This document shows positions 52,115 to 57,159 of a DNA stretch of 57,159 bases, piece after piece; position 1 is the stretch's first letter; every line of letters begins with the position of its first letter. Source of the DNA: Holophagales bacterium (GTDB lineage Bacteria > Acidobacteriota > Thermoanaerobaculia > Multivoradales > Multivoraceae); NCBI GenBank assembly GCA_009837885.1, contig VXSP01000015.1, positions 81,137 through 138,295 of the forward strand, given 5' to 3'. The translations under genes and the position numbers were made by a program. The notes under the pieces are model-generated. The model was given only the letters and a program-made list of their open reading frames with translations, was not told the DNA's origin and ran no database searches.

Positions 52115-54512
52115 CAGTTTGTTGCCGGGTAGGAGTCCACTTTGCATCCGGGCCCGTGGCTTTGAGGCCTTGGCCGGTGTAGTCGTCCCACCACAGGACC
52201 TCGCGGGTGCGGGTGCAGATTTGGACTCCGCCCTCGTCGCAGTACTGCCACCACTCTGTGGAGTCACTTTCACGGTAGAGGATGGTGGGCGTGCCTTGGA
52301 GGCGTAGCACGTCGTCCGAATGGGAACCTTCGGTGAAGTAGTCCGCATCCGTGCTGTTGCTGCCCGGCAAGAGCCGCACCTTGAGTTGGCCGTCCTCGTT
52401 GTTCCAGCCGATGATTTCGTGGGTTCGTGTGGAGATGTAGACCTCGTTGTCTCCGTAGGACCAGGTCTCGTTTCCCAAGTCCTCGTCTTTATCCCTCTCG
52501 ATGCCAGTGGGGGTGCCTAGAAGGCGCAGCACGTCGTCTGGGTGGGAACCGCGGGTGAAGTAGTCGGCATCCGTGACGTTGCTGCCAGGTAGCAGACGAA
52601 CCTTGAGTTGGCCGCCACGATTCCACCAACTGAGGACTTCGCGGGTCCGTGTGGAGACTGCGACATGGCTGCCTCTGACCTCGACTAGCCCCCTGCGGTG
52701 CAATCTCACCCTTGCGTGCTGGCCGAAGTACCAGCACTCCTCACCCAGGTTCTCATTCCTCTCGATGCCAGTGGGGGTACCCTGGAGGCGGAGCACGTCG
52801 TCGGAGTGGGAGCCGCGGGTGAAGTAGTCCGCACCCGTCCTGTTGCTGCCTGGCAGGGTTTGTGCCTTTAGTCGGCCACTGGGATTCCACCAGCCGACGA
52901 CCCGATGGTTTCGAGTGATGGCCACCTCATCTCTCGGGCCGTAGTACCAAGTCTCCCATGAGTCGCCTTTGAATCGGTTCCTTTCGATGCCGGTGGGTGT
53001 ACCCTGTAGGCGCAGTACGTCGTCGGAGTGGGAACCGCAGTTGAAGTGGTCCGCATTCGTCCCGTTGCAGCCTGGCAGAGTCCGTACCTTGAGTTGGCCG
53101 TCGTAGTTCCACCAGCCAAGCACTTCGTGGCTTCGGTTGCCGATGGTGACGTCGGCTCCCGGGCCGTAGTGCCAAGTCTCCTCACCCTCGATGTCCCAGC
53201 CGGGAATGGCAGAAGCGTCGCTGCCGTCGATGCGGGTGGGCCTGCCTTGGAGGCGCAGCACGTCGTCCGAGTGGGAACCGCAGCCGAAGTAGTCCGCGTC
53301 CGTTCCGCTGCTGGTCGGCAAAGGCCGTACCTCCGGCACCTCGTCCGAGGACGTACGCTCAAGATCGCGCTGGGCCCCGGCGTGGCCCTGCTCGGCCGCC
53401 AACCGATACCACCGAGCGGCGTCGGCATCGTTCCGGGAAACGCCCCGGCCCCACTCGCACATCCACCCGAGGTTGAACTGGGCCTCGGCGTGGCCCTGCT
53501 CGGCCGCCAGTCGATACCACCGCACGGCCTCGGCGTCGTCGTGAGGAACACCCAGCCCCTCAGCGTACATCTTTCCGAGGTTGAACTGCGCCTCCGCATC
53601 GGGTGGGGACTCCCTCGAAGCGATGCCGTCGGCCGCCGCGCCGCCGGTCGCCGACCTCAGCCGCCTGCGCCACGTCCCGACTCCATCGGGGCGGTCCTCG
53701 GGCCTCATAGCCAAGCCGTGGTCGATGGCCGCCAACCACTCGGGGCGGGCCGCCACGACGTGCTCCGTCAGCGGTTCGTAGTCGTCTCTCAACATCCGAT
53801 CCGGTGCGCTCGGCACAACGTCCCCTGTCAGTACCCGATACGAGACGGCTGCCAGTGCGTAGATGTCGGCAGGCGGGCCTTGGATTGCGCCGGTGGAGTA
53901 CTGCTCAATCGGGGCGTAGCCCGCTGTCAACACTTTCGTATGCGTCCGGTCGCGATGCTGTACTCGCGCGGCTCCGAAGTCGATCAGCACCGGTTCGCCG
54001 TCCTCGGCACGGACGACGATGTTCGCGGGCTTGATGTCGCGGTGCAGGTAGCCGTGCTCATGCACATGGGCGAGCCCGCTCATCAGCGCTTCCATCCAGG
54101 GGCGCCACTCGGCGGCTGGCAGGCGCTTGCGGCGATCGAGGATGGACTTCAGGGACTCGCCCTCCACGTACTCCATGACGATGTACGCCGTTCCGTTGGC
54201 TTCGAGATACCGATGCGCCCGCACCACGTTCGGGTGCCGGAGCCGGTGAAGGGCACGCGCCTCATCAAGGAAGCGGTCGAGGCCCCAAGCGAACACGTCC
54301 TGATTGGTCGTGGCCGTGGCAGAAACCCTCCACCCGTCACTCCGTGTCGCGAGATCGACGGGGAAGTACTCCTTGATCGCTACCGGCCCGTCGAGGCGAT
54401 GATCGAACGCGAGGTAGGTGATGCCGAAGCCGCCGGCCCCGAGCACGCGAACGATCTCGTACTCGGCTAGCCGGTGTCCCGGCGGCAGCGCGGAAGACGG
54501 GGCGTCGGGCAC
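52098..54512 (-). CDS. Ser/Thr protein kinase with Sel1 repeats and C-terminal BamE-like repeat array
   Basis: An 804-residue protein from a GTG at 54512; the true start is uncertain (a TTG at 54530 is possible). Residues about 18-285 are an active-looking Hanks-type kinase: G25-A-G-G-F-G30, K47 in VAIKEYF, HRDIKPAN at 157-164, DFG at 178-180 and GYAPIEQY. Two Sel1 repeats follow (about 305-378). From about 402 there are five roughly 70-residue repeats with GSHSDDVLRLQGTPT, E-x-W-x-Y-G and LKVRLLPGSN, resembling the BamE/SmpA fold motif. No membrane helix is seen. It is the first gene of the FHA/PP2C/channel operon and presumably phosphorylates its FHA partners. Confidence 0.9.
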   Translation of the reverse strand: MPDAPSSALPPGHRLAEYEIVRVLGAGGFGITYLAFDHRLDGPVAIKEYFPVDLATRSDGWRVSATATTNQDVFAWGLDRFLDEARALHRLRHPNVVRAHRYLEANGTAYIVMEYVEGESLKSILDRRKRLPAAEWRPWMEALMSGLAHVHEHGYLHRDIKPANIVVRAEDGEPVLIDFGAARVQHRDRTHTKVLTAGYAPIEQYSTGAIQGPPADIYALAAVSYRVLTGDVVPSAPDRMLRDDYEPLTEHVVAARPEWLAAIDHGLAMRPEDRPDGVGTWRRRLRSATGGAAADGIASRESPPDAEAQFNLGKMYAEGLGVPHDDAEAVRWYRLAAEQGHAEAQFNLGWMCEWGRGVSRNDADAARWYRLAAEQGHAGAQRDLERTSSDEVPEVRPLPTSSGTDADYFGCGSHSDDVLRLQGRPTRIDGSDASAIPGWDIEGEETWHYGPGADVTIGNRSHEVLGWWNYDGQLKVRTLPGCNGTNADHFNCGSHSDDVLRLQGTPTGIERNRFKGDSWETWYYGPRDEVAITRNHRVVGWWNPSGRLKAQTLPGSNRTGADYFTRGSHSDDVLRLQGTPTGIERNENLGEECWYFGQHARVRLHRRGLVEVRGSHVAVSTRTREVLSWWNRGGQLKVRLLPGSNVTDADYFTRGSHPDDVLRLLGTPTGIERDKDEDLGNETWSYGDNEVYISTRTHEIIGWNNEDGQLKVRLLPGSNSTDADYFTEGSHSDDVLRLQGTPTILYRESDSTEWWQYCDEGGVQICTRTREVLWWDDYTGQGLKATGPDAKWTPTRQQTAKRPV

Positions 54513-54602
54513 TGCAGCCCACGGTATCAACCGGGTGACGTGGAGCCGCCACCGTGTGCCGCAGGTAGTGCTGGCCGAATCCCGGCCCTGTGCGACGGCC
54601 GA

Positions 54603-54651
54603 GCGGTCTGAAGGCAGACCGCCACCTGCGAGTTCTGAGACTCGCGGGTGG
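54603..54651. repeat. Two adjacent strong hairpins in the kinase/nuclease-like divergent gap
   Basis: GCGGTCTG-AAGG-CAGACCGC (54603-54622) is a perfect 8-bp stem. The next stem pairs CCACCTGCGAGT (54622-54633) with ACTCGCGGGTGG (54640-54651), with one G:T-type mismatch and a 6-nt loop. The two share a base and lie between divergent starts at 54512 and 54693. They could be a REP-type element or leader structures; no promoter is obvious in the rest of the gap. Confidence 0.7.
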
Positions 54652-54692
54652 TAGAGTGCAGTCCCAAGAAGAAGGCCGCGTAGGCGACTCTC

Positions 54693-56075
54693 GTGGCCGC
54701 CAGCAGTTTCCCCGCCAACGCCTATCAGCGCTGTCTCCGCGCCCTCCTGCCATTGGCTGACCGGATCGCTGAATCGCCATTGGAGGCGTACGTTCTGCTG
54801 GTTATCGGGGACCGGCGCGCCGTACTTCTCGACGCGGTCGACCGTGGCCAGCAGCGTGTCTCCGAGGCAGTTCCCCGCACCGGTATCGGGCAGAAGCCTC
54901 TCGTCGTCTTCGCGTCTTTCCGAGAGGGCCACATAACCCACTTCGCTGCGGGAAGGCGCGGCGCACCGGCCGCGACAGGTGCAGTCCGGCTCCATCTGTT
55001 GGCTCTACAGGAGCTCACCACCGATCGCTCCTTCGTGGACCTCGTGTCGGCAGTCCCCGCCCGAGTCCGAGACCACCTGCAGGCGTACTTCAGGAGTGGC
55101 GGCCGTTTGCCTCCAGCCAGTCGCGACGCCTTGATCGACGTTATGGCGAGGACCGATCCTCGAGTCGCAGAGCACCTCCGCCTTCGGCAGTCAGTCTCCG
55201 GCCTGATTCAAAGACTCTCGCCCAGGGCACGGACGAACCTCGGAAACCAGAAAGACGCGGTCAACGTCGCACTTCGGGCCGCCGGGATCGAACCGCAGGA
55301 ACTGGCGTCGTGGCGCGCACCGGCTACGCTTGACTCCACGGAACATCGGTTCTTCCTGGAAGGCCTTTCGGCAAGAAGGGTGTGGGAAGACGACATGATC
55401 CTCCACGATGCGTCAGTGATTCCGGGCTTTCGGCAAATCCGCAAGACAAGCCCCGTCATCGCGCACTTCCAAGGCACAATGCGTCCGGTCAATCGGATGA
55501 CCGTCATCATGGCCAACAAGCGCCCGCTTGAACTCCAGACCGGAACGGACCTGATCTACTTCAACGAGGAGTACAAGTCCTTTGTCATGGTCCAGTACAA
55601 GGCCATGGACGCGGCGGAGGGCGAGCGCCGATTCCGCTGGCAGGAAGGGGGCCAGTTGACAAAGGAAGTCGGGCGCATGAAGAGAACGCTGATGGCCATC
55701 GAACATGCGCCGAGAGGAACTGCCCCTGTCGATTATCGGCTTTCTGCGAACCCGTTCTTCCTGAAATTCTGCACTCGAGGCGGGTTTCTCCCCGGCACCA
55801 CGGATCTGCACCCTGGGCTGTACCTCCCACTAGACCTATGGGACTGTCTGTACAAGGCGGGCAAGTTCAGAGGCCCGCGTGGGGGTAACGTCCTGACCTA
55901 CGACGCCACTCAACGCTGGCTCAGCAACACCGAGTTTCTCAATCTGCTCACGAAGGCATGGATCGGAACGACCTCTGGTCAGTCCTCACTGTTGCGGGCG
56001 ATCATCGCCGGCGTCGTGGAGTCAAACAGGACCGTGGTCTACGCTTTCAAGCACGCCCCTGGCCTTGGCGAGTAG
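54693..56075 (+). CDS. Uncharacterised protein with possible Mrr-like nuclease motif
   Basis: A 460-residue soluble protein that I do not recognise as a named family. The N-terminal 200 residues are mixed alpha/beta and helical with no clear motif. Around 265-303 lies a beta-rich segment: MTVIMANKRPLE, then D286 in TGTDLIYF, then Q301-Y-K303 in FVMVQYK. A D followed about 15 residues later by QxK at the end of a strand is the core of Mrr-type PD-(D/E)xK nucleases. The following helix (about 318-335) is consistent with that fold. The start is GTG at 54693 with a weak ribosome-binding site. It is the only plus-strand gene in this region, divergent from the kinase. Confidence 0.5.
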   Translation: MAASSFPANAYQRCLRALLPLADRIAESPLEAYVLLVIGDRRAVLLDAVDRGQQRVSEAVPRTGIGQKPLVVFASFREGHITHFAAGRRGAPAATGAVRLHLLALQELTTDRSFVDLVSAVPARVRDHLQAYFRSGGRLPPASRDALIDVMARTDPRVAEHLRLRQSVSGLIQRLSPRARTNLGNQKDAVNVALRAAGIEPQELASWRAPATLDSTEHRFFLEGLSARRVWEDDMILHDASVIPGFRQIRKTSPVIAHFQGTMRPVNRMTVIMANKRPLELQTGTDLIYFNEEYKSFVMVQYKAMDAAEGERRFRWQEGGQLTKEVGRMKRTLMAIEHAPRGTAPVDYRLSANPFFLKFCTRGGFLPGTTDLHPGLYLPLDLWDCLYKAGKFRGPRGGNVLTYDATQRWLSNTEFLNLLTKAWIGTTSGQSSLLRAIIAGVVESNRTVVYAFKHAPGLGE

Positions 56076-56186
56076 ACGGGCTTGGCTACTCTTGGTTGCC
56101 GAGCACCGAGAAGTCCCGTCGTTTCGCGGCGAGTCGGTACCCGGGCGGGAGTCCGCCCGCGGGCGTCTCGGTGGGCATCTCCGGGA

Positions 56187-56753
56187 TCATGCGCGGACCC
56201 GGTCGACACGGGTTCGGGCAAGCCTGTCGTGTAGGGTCCGCCGGTCGTCTCGGAAGATGAAGAGGGTGTCCACCAAACCGTAGAGGCCGAACGTCGCCGC
56301 GGTGAAGAGCCCGTTCACGTACGCGCGAAGGACGACGAGCCTTACCCAGCCGGGATAGCGACCCGTACGAGCGTCGACGATGCGTATCTGCATCACGCGC
56401 TTACCGATGGTCTGGCCGGACGTTGCCAGTATGTAGGTCTGTACGTTCGTGAGAGCGCCAAAGCCGGCAAGCGCCGTTAGGCCTACGGGATCCACGCTGT
56501 CAGTGTTGGCGTAGCCCGATTCCTGGGCGATCAGGAGCAGCGGCAGAGCCAGGACTCCGTCGAGGAGCACAGCCGCGAGGCGCCTACCCCGGCCGGCCAT
56601 CTCGAGCGGCTCCGGCCCGGTTGTTGCGGTGCCGAGCGCATTCTCGCCTTCTCGTCCACGAATACGCAGTCTGATGACGGCGACAGCAAGGCCAGAGCCG
56701 CCCCAGAGCACGACGACGAACACGACAAGCGCTATAGCGACGACAACGGTCAT
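56187..56753 (-). CDS. RDD-family membrane protein
   Basis: A 188-residue membrane protein. A first N-terminal helix (about 3-28) precedes the RDD domain, which has RRLAAVLLDGVL (Arg then Asp), GQTIGKRVMQIRIVD and a last helix ending in FRDDRRTLHDRLARTRV, all typical of the family. RDD proteins are poorly understood; some act in ion homeostasis, others are assembly or transport partners. It begins 4 bp after the stop of the BamE-like-repeat gene, so the two are co-transcribed. An RDD protein with a repeat protein beside the kinase operon could be part of the same membrane system. Confidence 0.88.
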   Translation of the reverse strand: MTVVVAIALVVFVVVLWGGSGLAVAVIRLRIRGREGENALGTATTGPEPLEMAGRGRRLAAVLLDGVLALPLLLIAQESGYANTDSVDPVGLTALAGFGALTNVQTYILATSGQTIGKRVMQIRIVDARTGRYPGWVRLVVLRAYVNGLFTAATFGLYGLVDTLFIFRDDRRTLHDRLARTRVDRVRA

Positions 56754-56757
56754 CGGT

Positions 56758-57159
56758 TTACTGGTTGTCGTTGCCCGGCAGAAGGCTCACCTTGAGCTGC
56801 CCCCCGTGGTTGGACCAGTCGAGGACGGTCTGGGTCCGGGTGGAGATGGTGACGCTGCTGATCCCGTAGGACCACGTTTCGCGTCCCAGCGCTTCGTAGC
56901 GCTGGATGTCCGTGGGTGTGCCCTGAAGGCGGAGCACGTCGTCCTGATGAGAGCCGCGAGTGAAGGTCGTCGCATCCGTGGTGTTGCTTCCGGGCAGAAG
57001 GCTCACCTTGAGTTGACCGCCGTGGTCGGACCAATCGAGGACGGTCTGGGTCCGGGTGGAGATGGTGACGCTGCTGATCCCGTAGGTCCACGTTTCGCGT
57101 CCCAGCGCTTCGTAGCGCTGGATGTTGGTGGGTGTGCCCTGAAGGCGGAGCACGTCGTC
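56758..57159 (-). CDS. BamE-like repeat protein, 3' end only
   Basis: The gene runs off the window; only the last 133 residues are seen. They comprise two complete repeats with DDVLRLQGTPT, RETW-x-YG, VTISTRTQTV and GGQLKVSLLPG, the same module as in the kinase C-terminus. The two repeats are about 95% identical at DNA level with a 216-bp (72-codon) period, so they arose by recent duplication, while the kinase repeats are more diverged. Whether the missing part is also a kinase is unknown. Confidence 0.8.
   Translation of the reverse strand, partial: DDVLRLQGTPTNIQRYEALGRETWTYGISSVTISTRTQTVLDWSDHGGQLKVSLLPGSNTTDATTFTRGSHQDDVLRLQGTPTDIQRYEALGRETWSYGISSVTISTRTQTVLDWSNHGGQLKVSLLPGNDNQ

Noticed and set aside
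45645..54512. Type VI secretion locus
   Set aside because: Kinase, PP2C and FHA are present, but no VipA/B, Hcp, VgrG, ClpV, TssJ/K/L/M genes were found.
54513..54995. N-terminal extension of the kinase
   Set aside because: Runs antisense through the start of the plus-strand gene and has no kinase-like sequence; kinase homology starts near 54470.
45645..56075. Canonical Zorya defence system
   Set aside because: A MotA-like protein is present, but the partner is a VWA rather than an OmpA-type ZorB and no ZorC, ZorD or ZorE homologue is seen.

Overview
The window is very GC-rich, gene-dense chromosomal DNA from a diderm bacterium. A TonB-dependent receptor, lipoprotein and Tat signals, and POT and GPH transporters support that. 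The gene mix resembles Acidobacteriota or Planctomycetota-type metagenome genomes: a lipoprotein 'PVC-type' dehydrogenase fused to HEAT repeats and cytochrome c, DUF1080, many S9, M19, M3 and GGT peptidases, several beta-lactamase-fold hydrolases, and a kinase with degenerate C-terminal repeats. The taxon is an inference; no rRNA, tRNA or other marker gene is present. No CRISPR array, transposase or integrase was seen, and no gap between genes exceeds 300 bp. Starts are often GTG or TTG, and neighbouring genes commonly overlap by 1-4 bp (ATGA, GTGA, TGATG), so operons can be read directly from the spacing.

Region 1 (1-14680) is transport and aromatic/xenobiotic catabolism. It holds an ABC-2-like permease with its ATPase, a PEP-mutase/isocitrate-lyase-family enzyme, a plus-strand set (VOC ring-cleaving dioxygenase, alpha/beta hydrolase, CapA-like metallophosphatase), and a six-gene minus-strand operon (GPH transporter, serine hydrolase, CPBP membrane protease, Rieske oxygenase alpha and beta, SDR). 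An enolase-superfamily dehydratase/racemase is divergent from that operon. Region 2 (14677-31927) is peptide and amide scavenging. It has a TetR regulator with a class-A-beta-lactamase-like protein, divergent from an S9 peptidase / cyclophilin / amidohydrolase operon. Next come a POT peptide transporter, a gamma-glutamyltransferase-like enzyme and an M19 dipeptidase, then an SDR, and then an operon of two alpha/beta hydrolases, a GPH transporter and an M3 oligopeptidase.

Region 3 (32027-45594) is a regulated uptake/processing locus. A TonB receptor and TetR gene diverge from a serine hydrolase, S9 peptidase, cytochrome P450, PVC-type dehydrogenase/cytochrome c fusion and DUF1080 protein. The 86-bp divergent gap holds two abutting 16-bp palindromic operator-like sites, and a related site lies in the gap upstream of the other S9 peptidase operon.

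Region 4 (45645-57159) is the most unusual part. An eight-gene minus-strand operon encodes a Ser/Thr kinase (Sel1 repeats plus a C-terminal array of BamE-like repeats), an HtrA-like protease with a transmembrane segment and FHA domain, a small FHA protein, a MotA/TolQ/ExbB-type channel subunit, a divergent FHA protein, a PP2C phosphatase, a membrane coiled-coil FHA protein, and a VWA protein whose single N-terminal membrane helix carries an Asp like MotB or ExbD. I read this as a kinase/phosphatase/FHA circuit built around a proton-channel-like membrane complex. Divergent from it is a gene with a possible D...QxK nuclease motif. An RDD membrane protein and the 3' end of another BamE-like-repeat gene follow.
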